DNA of 64,000 nucleotides from Roseomonas sp. HF4 (GCF_005222755.1 NZ_STGD01000004.1:62001-126000), one strand, 5' to 3'; counted from the first letter of the stretch, positions 38,201 to 46,494 are shown. The notes: generated by a model not told the origin, from the sequence alone. Made by a program: numbers and translations.

Positions 38201-38715
38201 CCACCAGCACGCCCTGGCGGCCGGTGGCGACGGATGGCCTGCCGCCGCCGGTCAGCGCGGCCGACCTGATGCAGTTCCAGCGCGCGGTCGCGATCCGTGA
38301 GGCCTTCTATCCCTCGGTCGCCTCGCTCGGCCTGCGCTTCGACCTGGTGCCGCGCGGGATGGACCCCGGCGCGCTGTCGGCGACGCTGGAGTTCGAAGGC
38401 ACGCGCACCGAGATCCAGCAGGGCGGGGCGGCGCGGCCGATCGCGCTGACCTGGCCGGCGCGCGGCAACACGACGCTCACCTTCGACCCGCCGGCCATCG
38501 TCGGGCCGCTCGCCTTCGACGGGCCCTGGTCGGCGCTGCGCCTCGTGATGCGGCGCGGCAGCACTCTGGCCCGCGGCCCTTCGCCGGAACGGATGCGGCT
38601 GCGCGTGGTGCAGGGCGAACGCAGCATCGACTTCGAACTTCGGGCAGGCAGTTCCCAGCATCCCTTCGGCCTGGCCGAACTGGCGCAGTTCCGGTGCCCG
38701 ACCCTCGCCCCCTGA
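35245..38715 (+). CDS. tssM: T6SS inner-membrane protein TssM (IcmF-like)
   Basis: This 1156-residue protein has two N-terminal membrane helices (about 12-32 and 50-68) and a cytoplasmic NTPase domain with an intact Walker A (GPPGSGKTT, Lys138). A third helix near 440-462 precedes a large periplasmic domain to the C-terminus. It forms the membrane channel with TssL. The intact Walker A suggests nucleotide-dependent function as in imp-type systems. Length is normal. It overlaps tagF by 22 bp. Confidence 0.95.
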   Translation: MMMLSVLRPFVSGRALAALAGVGLLLPVIWMFGPLLKVGGVSPLASEINRMILCAVLFVVVLLFLWLTDRRRRRRDALLVQGIAEPEPGADRAAEEEAELRDKLTAALDKLKSTSGKKGGFLYEQPWYVIIGPPGSGKTTALANSGLEFPLTDGGKLQGVGGTRLCEWWLTDNAVLIDTAGRYTSQDSDASADKAGWERFLTLLKKARPRLPLNGVLVTFGVDMISRLGPQEREQHARSVRRRVKELEEKLGQRLPVYFMISKADLLAGFMEFFDDLDKTAREQVWGFTFPVEIGEAGAVAKFGEEFQALLGRVQDRVLERLQQERGPQQRAALAGFPAQFASLEAPLAAFVSVAFGGTRLDPAPMLRGVYLTSGTQEGSPLDRLAGALSRSFGLDPRRPASVMQQKGRAYFITRLLKDVIFNEARLASGDRVADKRRRVVAIASWSLAGLLLLGGGAYGWHAWSAEQTRVARLAEQVAKAEQASQGLPFERVTEAEFRRILPYLDAARDLPPAARGDGATLGLSQEGKLVAGAGAAYRRALDRSFLPRLLARLEQEMRASFQRPDELYDATRAYLMLGQEGPVDLELVKAWFNRDWLRTFPGQVNQPVRDALMGHLEATIARNYFRYPVDGALVDASRRIFSRLPLADRVFSRLQTAASSAGANIQPWRPSDAIGQAGERYFTRASAQPLTEGVPGLYTIDGLYRGLLPVLGNAVRQGVAEYWVLGAEGANLGTDDPVELERAVLRLYAEEYVRQWQRMLDDLNLAPLPAALPMQAEALNILGAPNSPMKDLLRSIARQLAVGTPPQGWAPPGRQPRPAPQAGQPAQPAEPTGAEPVVEYVEPRFEALRAAAGDPIDGVLRIVNDLFVQVQRLATAPPGTVPAQPAGLDPGQRLQAEAARQPQPVQRWLLTMVTQTNAARGGGARAAVAAAAAQQLAPFCRGLEQRFPFNPNGEDIPVDDFNRLFGRGGVFDQFFTQTLRPYVDTTSTPWRPVATDGLPPPVSAADLMQFQRAVAIREAFYPSVASLGLRFDLVPRGMDPGALSATLEFEGTRTEIQQGGAARPIALTWPARGNTTLTFDPPAIVGPLAFDGPWSALRLVMRRGSTLARGPSPERMRLRVVQGERSIDFELRAGSSQHPFGLAELAQFRCPTLAP

Positions 38716-40052
38716 CCGGGCTCTTCGGCAAGGTGCCGGCGCATGGCGATTTCGTGCGCCGGGGCCTGCCGACGAGCTTCGTCGCGCCATGGGACGCCTG
38801 GCTTCAGGCCGGCATCGCGCGGGCTCGGGACGCGAAGGGCGCGGCCTGGGCCGAGGTCTGGGACACTGCGCCCGCCTGGCGCTTCGCGCTGCCCGCCGGC
38901 GCCTGCGGTCCCGATGCGGTCGCCGGCGTGATGCTGCCGAGCGAGGACCAGGTTGGCCGCCGCTTCCCGATCACGCTCGCGGCGCTGCTGGCGCCGGGTG
39001 CGGCGCCCCCTTCGCCGACCTGGTTCGATGTGGTCGAGGCCGCGGCGATGGCGGGCCGGGCGGGCCGGGCCGACGCCGACGCCCTGGCTGCCGCGATCCC
39101 GCTGCCCACGGCCGATGGGGCGGGTCCGGCGGTTGGCTTCCTGCCTGGCCTCGACATGCCCGCGCAGGACCTGCCGGGCGCGCCCGTGGCCCCGATGCCG
39201 GACCCCTGGGCCGTTGGCGAGCCCGCGGATGCAGCGGATGTGCTCGGCACGCCGGCAGCCCTGCCTGGGCTTGGCGATGAGGACCTCGCCGACTTCCCTT
39301 CCCCCGAAACCCTGCCTCCGGGCGAAGGCGCGACGGAGGAAGGCGAGGATGTGCTCGACTTCCTGACATCTGGCGCCCGGACGGAGCCCTTGACGCCGTC
39401 CGTCGAGGCTGTGCCGGCGGAGGCCGTTCCCATCCCGCCGTTCTCCGTCGCTGCGCCGGCATCGCCCGACGCGGTCGCAGGGCCGGACGGCGATGTCCTG
39501 TCGTTCTTCGCCGACGGCGGCGCTGCCGCGGAGGTGTCCTTCCCGGCGATCCCGGAGCCGCCGTCCGGGGAGGATAGCACGCTTGCGCTGCTGATCGGCG
39601 CGGGCGCCGCCGGCCCGGTGCCGGCATTGCCGCCAGACCCCGATCGCTTCGGCCAGTCCCCGCAATGCCCAGGCGCCGAGAGCCTCGCCCTGCCAGGCAC
39701 AGGACCTGCGGCGGGACAGGACACGGATGCGCCGGCATGGCCCATGGCGCCGGACCCCTGGACCGCCGCGCCCCTCCTCCGGCCCGACGAGGCGCCGGGC
39801 GCCGCCCTGCCGGAGGCATCCTCAGCCGCCCTGCCGCCTGCCGATCCCTGGGGTACGGCAGTAACCTGGTCCGCCGATCCGGCGGCCGAAGCGGCCCCGA
39901 CCCCTTCGACGGGTTCCTCGACGGTTCCGCCCGCGCCCGAAGGCGGCGGGTGGTGGACTTCGGGCGGGGGACGTGTCCCGCCGATGGTCTGGGCCCTGTC
40001 GGCCCTGCCGTCGCCCGTCGATTTCGCCTACCTGCTGGAAGCCGAGGCATGA
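38694..40052 (+). CDS. tagF: T6SS regulator TagF (ImpM) with a long acidic low-complexity insertion
   Basis: The N-terminal 130 residues are a clear TagF domain (TGLFGKVPAHGDFVRRGLP, LPSEDQVGRRFPI). The final 25 residues (PPMVWALSALPSPVDF) also look like the family C-terminus. Between them lie about 290 residues rich in Ala, Pro, Gly, Asp and Glu with no evident fold. TagF represses T6SS assembly after translation, partly through the FHA protein. The GTG start at 38694 lies inside the end of tssM. Its stop overlaps the phosphatase gene by 4 bp. Confidence 0.88.
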   Translation: MPDPRPLTGLFGKVPAHGDFVRRGLPTSFVAPWDAWLQAGIARARDAKGAAWAEVWDTAPAWRFALPAGACGPDAVAGVMLPSEDQVGRRFPITLAALLAPGAAPPSPTWFDVVEAAAMAGRAGRADADALAAAIPLPTADGAGPAVGFLPGLDMPAQDLPGAPVAPMPDPWAVGEPADAADVLGTPAALPGLGDEDLADFPSPETLPPGEGATEEGEDVLDFLTSGARTEPLTPSVEAVPAEAVPIPPFSVAAPASPDAVAGPDGDVLSFFADGGAAAEVSFPAIPEPPSGEDSTLALLIGAGAAGPVPALPPDPDRFGQSPQCPGAESLALPGTGPAAGQDTDAPAWPMAPDPWTAAPLLRPDEAPGAALPEASSAALPPADPWGTAVTWSADPAAEAAPTPSTGSSTVPPAPEGGGWWTSGGGRVPPMVWALSALPSPVDFAYLLEAEA

Positions 40053-40762
40053 GCGTCCAATTGACATCCCATGCCGCCACCCATCCGGGTGCCGTGCGGC
40101 AACGCAACGAGGACGCGCTGCTCGACAGGCCCGATTGCGGGCTCTGGGTGGTCGCCGACGGAGCAGGAGGGCATGGGGCGGGGGATGTCGCCTCCTCGGC
40201 CATCATCGCCGCGCTCGAGACCATCCCGCCGGGGCTCTCGGCGGCCGAGCTGCTCGCGCAGGTCAGGCTCAGGCTCACCCACGTGCATGCCGAACTGCAG
40301 GAGGAGGCCGCGCGGCGCGGCCCAGGCCGCATCCTGGCATCGACGGTCGTCGTGATGCTCGCGCGCGGGGACCATTTCGCGATGCTCTGGGCGGGCGATT
40401 CGCGCGGCTACCTGCTGCGCGGCGGCGCGCTGCAGCGCGTGACACGCGACCATTCGCTGGTGCAGGAACTCGTGGACCAGGGAACGCTGCGCGAGGAGGA
40501 GGCCGAGAGCCACCCGCAGGCGAATGTCATCACGCGCGCGATCGGCGCGCAGGGCGAGCTCGAACTCGACAAGGTGTCGGGCCGCATCCTCGAGGGCGAC
40601 CGCTACCTGCTTTGCACCGACGGGCTGTTCAAGACGATCCCCGAGCCCGAGATCGCGCAGATGCTGTCGAATGGCGGCGATGCGAACAGCATCGTCACCG
40701 AGGCCGTGGGCCGCGGCGCGCGCGACAATGTCAGCGCGGTCGCCGTCGACTGCCCGCGGTGA
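40049..40762 (+). CDS. pppA: PP2C-type protein phosphatase PppA
   Basis: This 237-residue PPM-family phosphatase has the metal-binding motifs in order: RQRNEDA (Asp22), VADGAGGHG (Asp37), WAGDSRGY, CTDGLFK (Asp191) and RDNVSAV (Asp226). In T6SS threonine-phosphorylation control it removes phosphates added by PpkA on the FHA protein. It overlaps tagF by 4 bp and ends block I. Its stop is 3 bp from the stop of the convergent hcp gene. Confidence 0.93.
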   Translation: MSVQLTSHAATHPGAVRQRNEDALLDRPDCGLWVVADGAGGHGAGDVASSAIIAALETIPPGLSAAELLAQVRLRLTHVHAELQEEAARRGPGRILASTVVVMLARGDHFAMLWAGDSRGYLLRGGALQRVTRDHSLVQELVDQGTLREEEAESHPQANVITRAIGAQGELELDKVSGRILEGDRYLLCTDGLFKTIPEPEIAQMLSNGGDANSIVTEAVGRGARDNVSAVAVDCPR

Positions 40763-40765
40763 CCC

Positions 40766-41245
40766 TCAGCCCTGCGCGTGCGACGGCAGGACGTACGACA
40801 CCACGTCCTGCGCGCCCGACAGGCTGTCGCCGATGTTGATGACGCGGAACTCGACTTCCGAGTAGGTGAATTCCAGCGCCTCCGACGGCCGGTCGCCGCC
40901 GGCGGTCGCGGAGATCCTCGTGATCTTGGCATTGCGGAACTCGGCTTCCATGTACGGAACAGGCACCTCGGAGCCGGGGCTCGTGCGCATCCACTTGAAC
41001 TTCAGCAGTGCCGTCGCGCCGGCGACCATCTCGTTCCACAGCAGCGCCGAGGTGGAATCCGCGAGCCGGCTGACGAATAGGCCCGTGAGCTGCACGGCGG
41101 CAAAGGTACCCGAGCGCCCGTAGGTGCCGCCCGTCTGCAGCGCGCCCGAACGCGAGCCGCCCCACTGGAAGCTCTCGGCCGTCATCCAGCCCTGCTCGAT
41201 CTTGCTCTCGCCCTGGATGTTCGCCATGTGCATGAGGAGAGGCAT
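40766..41245 (-). CDS. hcp: T6SS tube protein Hcp, paralogue C (third in its cluster)
   Basis: This 159-residue protein has the Hcp beta-barrel pattern (MANIQGESKI, GGDRPSEALEFTYSEVEF). Hcp hexamers stack into the inner tube and are secreted. The ATG at 41245 begins 4 bp after the stop of paralogue B, so the two are coupled. It differs much from the other two copies and carries extra basic residues (LLKFKWMR). It could be a specialised tube subunit or a cargo receptor. Confidence 0.85.
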   Translation of the reverse strand: MPLLMHMANIQGESKIEQGWMTAESFQWGGSRSGALQTGGTYGRSGTFAAVQLTGLFVSRLADSTSALLWNEMVAGATALLKFKWMRTSPGSEVPVPYMEAEFRNAKITRISATAGGDRPSEALEFTYSEVEFRVINIGDSLSGAQDVVSYVLPSHAQG

Positions 41246-41249
41246 GGGC

Positions 41250-41732
41250 TCAGATCTCGTTGCGGATGTTGGTGACGGCCGGCGCGCGCCGCTCGCTGCC
41301 TTCGAAGGACCAGCTCGATATCGTGAATTCGCCGCAGTGCAGCCGGTACATCTCGGACGGGCGGTCGGCGCTGCCCGCCAGCTCGAAACCGACGATCCCG
41401 GCATTGGCCAGTTCGAGCCGCTGGTATTCCAGTGCCTCCCCGGCCGCCTGCCGCACGAAGACGATGACGACGTTCTTCTTGAAGTCGCCGGTCAGGGCCT
41501 GGCGCAGCAGGCCGATCGAGGCGGCGTCGGTGTCCTTCGTGACGGTGATGTGCATCTCGGTCTGCATCTCGCTCTGCGATGCGGTCTGCTGCGCGTAGTT
41601 CGCGATGCCGCCGTACTCGCAGCTGGTCAGTCCGATCCAGCCGCCGCCGGCCGGCGCCGAGGAGATGCCCGACGCGACGGCGGCCTCGCCGTCGACCCCC
41701 TCGAACGACAGGAAGATGGCGGTCTCGGCCAT
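41250..41732 (-). CDS. hcp: T6SS tube protein Hcp, paralogue B (second in its cluster)
   Basis: This 160-residue Hcp-family protein (FLSFEGVDGEA, EMHITVTKDTD, LTGDFKKNVVIVFVR, SADRPSEMYRL) has an N-terminal glycine/serine-rich loop not found in the other two. It has its own good ribosome-binding site (GGGGAGGA) upstream. It lies downstream of a strong terminator separating it from paralogue A, so its expression is likely lower or separately driven. Low similarity to its neighbours suggests a different cargo or position in the tube. Confidence 0.87.
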   Translation of the reverse strand: MAETAIFLSFEGVDGEAAVASGISSAPAGGGWIGLTSCEYGGIANYAQQTASQSEMQTEMHITVTKDTDAASIGLLRQALTGDFKKNVVIVFVRQAAGEALEYQRLELANAGIVGFELAGSADRPSEMYRLHCGEFTISSWSFEGSERRAPAVTNIRNEI

Positions 41733-41805
41733 GGCATCGGTCCTCCCCGCGGGGCGCGTTCAGGGAACGCTGGGTGCATCCGGGACGCGAAGCGCGCTTC
41801 CCAGG

Positions 41806-41838
41806 AAAAATGCCGCCCGGATCCCTCCGAGCGGCATT
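41806..41838 (-). terminator. intrinsic terminator between hcp A and hcp B
   Basis: On the minus strand an 8-bp stem (AATGCCGC with GCGGCATT) continues, past one mismatch, into a 4-bp stem (CGGA/TCCG) around a 4-base loop, and is followed by a run of five T (two of them in the stem). It lies 49 bp after the hcp A stop and 74 bp before hcp B. It is the strongest intrinsic terminator I see in the window. Confidence 0.75.
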
Positions 41839-41886
41839 GTCGTGCGGCCTTCGTGGCGCAGGCCTTGGCGGCCCGCGCCGCGCGCC

Positions 41887-42360
41887 TCAGAACGTGTCGC
41901 CCTTCGAGAGGTCGTAGCCGACGACTTCCGGGCTCTGGTTCAGGTCGTCGCCGACCAGGAGGTACTTGAACGAGATCTTGTCGAAGTTCAGGCTGAGCGA
42001 CTCCGACGGGCGGTCGCCACCCGAGGAGAGGCTGTAGCCGGAGATGCCCGTGCCCTCGAGTTCGTAGACCATGTAGGGCTGCACCGAGCCCGCCGAGGTG
42101 CGGACCATCGAGATGGTCACCTTCTTGTTCAGCTCGCCGGTCAGGGCCGCGACGAAGAGCTTCGTCGACGAACCGTCCGTGGGCTTCGTCATCGTGATCT
42201 CGCTGACCGAGGCGATGCTGCTCTCGCGCGTGGACTGGCCATAGGCGGAGCTGATGCCGCGGCCGACGCCGAACTGGAAGGAGGTCATCTCGATCTGCTT
42301 CTCGAAGCCCGTCGTGGTGGCCTCGCCTTCGATCCCGTCATACTTCATGAAAATCGGCAT
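41887..42360 (-). CDS. hcp: T6SS tube protein Hcp, paralogue A (first in its cluster)
   Basis: This 157-residue protein is the most typical Hcp of the three: MPIFMKYDGIEGEA, TMTKPTDGSSTKLF, LTGELNKKVTISM and the ending FKYLLVGDD. It should be the main tube subunit. Its ribosome-binding region on the minus strand is GAAAGGGAA. It lies 72 bp after clpV and before the terminator at 41806-41838, so it may be transcribed at high level alone or with clpV. Confidence 0.92.
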   Translation of the reverse strand: MPIFMKYDGIEGEATTTGFEKQIEMTSFQFGVGRGISSAYGQSTRESSIASVSEITMTKPTDGSSTKLFVAALTGELNKKVTISMVRTSAGSVQPYMVYELEGTGISGYSLSSGGDRPSESLSLNFDKISFKYLLVGDDLNQSPEVVGYDLSKGDTF

Positions 42361-42432
42361 TGCTCTATTCCCTTTCCCATCCTGCCCCCCGGGGCTGGCC
42401 CGCTGCCGTCCCCTGGTGGGTGATCATATACC

Positions 42433-45102
42433 TCACGCGACGTCGTAGCGGAACGAGCCGTCGTCGTTCAGGCCCACCTTGACCTGAAGGATTTCATGCC
42501 CGTCCGCGAGGCGCCCGAGAATGCGCGCCGACAGTTCGGGCAGCACCGTCCTGCTGAGGATGTTGTCGATGTTGCGCGCGCCGGAGGAGACCTCCTTGCA
42601 GCGCTCGACCACCGCGTCGATCACCGCGTCGTCCACCTGCAGCGGCACATTGTAGGCTTCCTTGAGCCGCCGGCCGATGCTGCGCAGCTTGAGGCCCGCG
42701 ATCTTCTTCAGGATCTCGGGCGGCAGCGGATAGTAGATGACGACGTTGGTGCGCCCGAGGAAGGCCGGCTTGAACGACTTGAGCAGGTCCGGCATCAGCG
42801 CCTCGCGCAGCTCGTTCGGCTCGGGTGCCATCTCGGGGTCGGCGCAGAGCTTGTCGATCGTGTCCGTGCCCGCGTTCGACGTCATGATGATGACGGTGTT
42901 GCGGAAGTCGATGTCGCGGCCTTCGCCGTCCTTCATCGCGCCCTTGTCGAACACCTGGAAGAAGACGTCCTGCACGCCCGGATGCGCCTTCTCCATCTCA
43001 TCCAGCAGGATGACGGAGTACGGGCGCCGGCGCACCGCCTCGGTCAGCACGCCGCCCTCGCCGTAGCCCACGTAGCCGGGGGGCGAGCCCATGAGCAGGG
43101 AGACCTTATGCTCCTCCTTGAACTCGCTCATGTTGATGGTGGTCATGTTCTGCTCGCCGCCGTAGAGCAGGTCAGCCACCGCGAGCGCCGTCTCGGTCTT
43201 GCCGACGCCGGACGTGCCGGCCATCAGGAACACGCCGATGGGCTTGCGCGGGTCGGTCAGTCCGGCGCGCGACGTGCGGATCGCCTGCGCGATGGCATCG
43301 AGCGCATGGTCCTGGCCGACCACGCGCTCCATCAGGTGGTCCTTGAGCTTGAGGACCGTGTGGATCTCGTCGGACACCATCCGGCCCACGGGGATGCCGG
43401 TCCAGGTGCCGACCACGTCGGCGACCGCCTGGCCGTCCACCACCGGGAAGACCAGCGGCTCCTCGCCCTGCAGCTTGTGCAGCGTGTCGGCGGTCTCGCC
43501 GAGCTCCTTCTTGAGCGCCTCCGTGTCCACGGGTTCTGCGCTGCCGCCCGCGGGCTCGGGCATCGGCACCGCCGCCGCCTCGATCTGATGACGGAGGTCG
43601 CGCATCTTCGCGACGAGCGCCTTTTCCTCCTCCCAGCGGTTCAGCACCTCCTCGAGTTCGCCCGAGACCTTGGCGTGCTCCTGCTCGAGCGCCTCGCGCC
43701 GCGAGGTGTGGTCGGTGCCCGTCGCTTCCTCCCGCCGGATTGCGGCGAGTTCGGTATCGATCAGCGACAGCCGGCGCTGCCGGTCCTCGACCGGCGCGGG
43801 GATCGCGGCCTGCGACATGCCGACGCGCGCACACGCCGTATCCAGCAGCGACACGCCCTTGTCGGGCAGCTGGCGCGCGGGGATGTAGCGGGCGGACAGC
43901 TTGACCGCCTGGGTGATCGCCTCGTCCAGGATGCGTACCCCGTGGTGCTTCTCCAGCGTGCTCACGAGGCCGCGCAGCATGGCGCAGGCGAGCGGCTCCG
44001 ACGGCTCCTCGACCTTGACCACCTGGAAGCGGCGGGTGAGTGCGGCGTCCTTCTCGAAGTACTTCTTGTATTCGGCCCAGGTGGTGGCCGCGATGCAGCG
44101 CATCTCGCCGCGCGCCAGCGCGGGCTTCAGCAGGTTCGCCGCGTCGTTCTGACCGGCCGCGCCGCCGGCGCCGATCAGGGTGTGCGCCTCGTCGATGAAC
44201 ATGACGATCGGCGTCGGCGAGGATTTGACCGCGTCGATGACACCCTTCAGGCGGTTCTCGAACTCGCCTTTCACGCCCGCGCCGGCCTGCAGCAGGCCCA
44301 TGTCGAGCGAAAAGAGCTTCACGCCCTTGAGCGCGTCGGGGACGTCGCCGGACGCGATTCGCAGCGCCAGGCCCTCGACCACCGCTGTCTTGCCCACGCC
44401 GGCTTCGCCGGTGAGGATCGGGTTGTTCTGCCGCCGGCGCGTGAGGATGTCCACCATCTGGCGGATCTCCGCGTCGCGGCCGAGGATCGGGTCGATCTTG
44501 CCGCTTTTCGCGTGTGCGACGAGCTCCGTGCAGTACTGGTCGAGCGGTCCCCCCGCGCGCGGCGCCTCGCCGCCGGGCGCGCCGGGCGCCCCGGGCTCCG
44601 CGGATTCGGCGCTCGCCTCGGCGGCCTCCTCGCTGCCCTCGGCCAGCTCGCCGAGATTCCGGCGCACGGCATCGGCCGGCAGGTTGAGCAGCGACGGCGC
44701 GCTTTCCTTGACCACGCGCCCGAGCGTGTCGTCGTTCAGCAGCACGGCCAGCAGGTGGCCGGAGCGGATCTTCGGGCTCCCGCTCTCGAGGCTGGTCAGC
44801 AGCCAGGCCTCGCGCAGCCAGGTGACGATGTCGGGGGAGAGGGAGGGGGCGCGGGCATTGCCGGTCTTGAACCGGTCGAGTGCGCGGGTGATCTCGTTGG
44901 CCACGCGCCCGGCGTCCACGCCGCCCTTGCGAAGCACCGCCGAGACGTCCGAGCCCCCGGTCTCGACCAGCTTGAGCAGGACGTGCTCGACCTCGACGTT
45001 GTAGTGCGTGCGGGACAGGGTGAGCCCCGCCGCGGCCTCGAGCTGCCGGCGGCACAGCGCATTCATTCGGCCGACGAGGGATTTCAGGTCGATAGCAACC
45101 AT
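42433..45102 (-). CDS. tssH: T6SS sheath-recycling ATPase TssH (ClpV)
   Basis: This 889-residue AAA+ protein has an N-terminal repeat domain (about 1-155) and a first ATPase module with GEAGVGKT (near residue 233). A coiled-coil middle domain (about 430-560) and a second ATPase module with GTSGVGKTETAL (near 632) follow. ClpV pulls apart the contracted sheath by recognising TssC. It heads the minus-strand block and is divergent from tssA, sharing a 149-bp intergenic region. Length is as expected for ClpV. Confidence 0.96.
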   Translation of the reverse strand: MVAIDLKSLVGRMNALCRRQLEAAAGLTLSRTHYNVEVEHVLLKLVETGGSDVSAVLRKGGVDAGRVANEITRALDRFKTGNARAPSLSPDIVTWLREAWLLTSLESGSPKIRSGHLLAVLLNDDTLGRVVKESAPSLLNLPADAVRRNLGELAEGSEEAAEASAESAEPGAPGAPGGEAPRAGGPLDQYCTELVAHAKSGKIDPILGRDAEIRQMVDILTRRRQNNPILTGEAGVGKTAVVEGLALRIASGDVPDALKGVKLFSLDMGLLQAGAGVKGEFENRLKGVIDAVKSSPTPIVMFIDEAHTLIGAGGAAGQNDAANLLKPALARGEMRCIAATTWAEYKKYFEKDAALTRRFQVVKVEEPSEPLACAMLRGLVSTLEKHHGVRILDEAITQAVKLSARYIPARQLPDKGVSLLDTACARVGMSQAAIPAPVEDRQRRLSLIDTELAAIRREEATGTDHTSRREALEQEHAKVSGELEEVLNRWEEEKALVAKMRDLRHQIEAAAVPMPEPAGGSAEPVDTEALKKELGETADTLHKLQGEEPLVFPVVDGQAVADVVGTWTGIPVGRMVSDEIHTVLKLKDHLMERVVGQDHALDAIAQAIRTSRAGLTDPRKPIGVFLMAGTSGVGKTETALAVADLLYGGEQNMTTINMSEFKEEHKVSLLMGSPPGYVGYGEGGVLTEAVRRRPYSVILLDEMEKAHPGVQDVFFQVFDKGAMKDGEGRDIDFRNTVIIMTSNAGTDTIDKLCADPEMAPEPNELREALMPDLLKSFKPAFLGRTNVVIYYPLPPEILKKIAGLKLRSIGRRLKEAYNVPLQVDDAVIDAVVERCKEVSSGARNIDNILSRTVLPELSARILGRLADGHEILQVKVGLNDDGSFRYDVA

Positions 45103-45251
45103 GCCGGACGCGCCTTTTCTCGGTGTAGCGGCACGGCCCCCCGTCCGCGAGGCGTGACGTTAGGGGGGCGTGCGAAACGAGTCCAGCGTGCTAGCCTGCG
45201 TCGCCGCCCGGCCTGTCGCGCGGCGTGCGGGGCATCACACGGGAGTTCAGA
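45103..45251. promoter_or_regulatory. divergent intergenic region of clpV and tssA
   Basis: These 149 bp separate the starts of clpV (minus) and tssA (plus) and must drive both. I find no clear -35/-10 pair or operator palindrome. The GGGAG at 45241-45245 is the likely ribosome-binding site of tssA. Confidence 0.5.
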
Positions 45252-46370
45252 ATGGCTGCAGGGGTGCTCGATCTCGAGACGTTGCTGGCGCCGTTGCCGA
45301 GCGGCGACGGCGGCGGCGAGGATGTGCGCGAGGATTTCGCTCCGACCTCCATCTACCAGCGGATCCGGACGCAGCGGAACGATGCGCGAGCCGGCGAGCG
45401 GGCGATCGACGGGGACGACCCGGACGCGAACCCCGCCCTGGTGCAGGCGGCCTGGCGGGAAGTAAAGAAGCTCGGCATCGATTGTCTGACGAGCAAGGCT
45501 AAGGATTTCGAGGTGGCGGCCTGGATCGCCGAGGCGGTGATGCGCCTCGACGGCCTCCGCGGCCTTGCTGACGCCTCGAATCTGATCGCCGCCCTGTGCA
45601 ACCAGTATTGGGAGAGCGGGTTCCCCCGCCTCGATGGGGAGGACGGGATCGACGGCCGCGGCGCCCCGATCGGGGGTCTGTCGGGGGACAACGCCGACGG
45701 CACGCTCATGGCCGCCATCAGGCGCTACCCGATGTTCCGCCGCGCCGACGGCGAACCCTGCGGCCTGTTCAACTGGCAGCGCGCCGAGGAAGCCGCCGGC
45801 ATCGCCGACAAGGCCCGGAAGGAGGCGCGGCTCAAGTCCGGCGTGCCCGTCTTCGAGGATCTGCAGAACGAGGCGCGGGCGGATGTCCAGATGATCCGCG
45901 GCGTCGGCGCCGAGGCGCGGGCGGCGATGTCGGCCTGGACCGTGATGGATGCGGCGCTGAACGAGAAGTTCGGTGCCGACGCCCCGTCCACGCGGCGCGT
46001 GTCCGAGGCGCTGCAGGCCATCATCGATGTCAGCACCGCGATCGCCGGGGCGCCCGCCCCGGAGCCGGTGGAAGCAGAGGCGGGGGAAGCGATGCCCGAG
46101 GGAGACGCGGCGCCCGGCGCCGGGCCGGCGGCCGGGGCGGTTGCAGGGGCGCCACGCGCGCTCCGGACGCGGGAGGACGCGATCCGCCAGCTCGAGGACA
46201 TCGCCGAGTATTTCCGCAAGACCGAGCCGCACTCGCCCCTGGCATTCACGCTGGACGACGCCGTGCGCCGCGCCCGCATGCCGCTGCCAGACCTGCTGGC
46301 CGAGATCCTGCCCGACCCGAATGCGCGCAAGACGATGCTCACGGTGCTCGGCATTCGGGTGACCGAATGA
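45252..46370 (+). CDS. tssA: T6SS protein TssA (ImpA)
   Basis: This 372-residue protein carries the ImpA_N domain (GEDVREDFAPTSIYQRIRTQRNDARAGE split near the N-terminus, and KLGIDCLTSKAKDFEVAAWIAEA) and a short C-terminal part after an Ala/Pro linker (about 275-310). TssA caps or primes sheath polymerisation at the baseplate. ATG 45252 follows GGGAG by 6 bases; a GTG at 45225 would add nine residues. It is the first gene of block III. Confidence 0.92.
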   Translation: MAAGVLDLETLLAPLPSGDGGGEDVREDFAPTSIYQRIRTQRNDARAGERAIDGDDPDANPALVQAAWREVKKLGIDCLTSKAKDFEVAAWIAEAVMRLDGLRGLADASNLIAALCNQYWESGFPRLDGEDGIDGRGAPIGGLSGDNADGTLMAAIRRYPMFRRADGEPCGLFNWQRAEEAAGIADKARKEARLKSGVPVFEDLQNEARADVQMIRGVGAEARAAMSAWTVMDAALNEKFGADAPSTRRVSEALQAIIDVSTAIAGAPAPEPVEAEAGEAMPEGDAAPGAGPAAGAVAGAPRALRTREDAIRQLEDIAEYFRKTEPHSPLAFTLDDAVRRARMPLPDLLAEILPDPNARKTMLTVLGIRVTE

Positions 46371-46412
46371 AGCAGGCTGTGACCCAGGCGACATCGCGAA
46401 CCGCGGGATGCG

Positions 46413-46442
46413 TTGACCCCGGTCAGCCTGGGTGCGTAATCT
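46413..46442 (+). promoter_or_regulatory. candidate promoter of tssB
   Basis: TTGACC at 46413-46418 is a good -35; TAATCT at 46437-46442 follows after 18 bp. It lies 53 bp before tssB in the 124-bp gap behind tssA. It could give extra sheath transcription. Confidence 0.35.
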
Positions 46443-46494
46443 CCCTACGGAATGAAACCGTTGGGGCGCGGACCTCGCCCGCAGGAGGAAGTCA

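Noticed and set aside
34687-38790. 1367-codon open frame on the minus strand across tssM
   Set aside because: It is antisense to tssM, which has all family motifs. High GC makes stop codons rare, so long antisense frames arise by chance; the translation is Arg/Ala/Gly-rich with no domain.
40763-40765. A shared terminator between pppA and hcp C
   Set aside because: The two stops are only 3 bp apart and no inverted repeat with a T-run is present there.
42496-45465. 989-codon open frame on the plus strand across clpV
   Set aside because: It lies opposite the clear ClpV gene; its translation has no family motif and would run into tssA in another frame.
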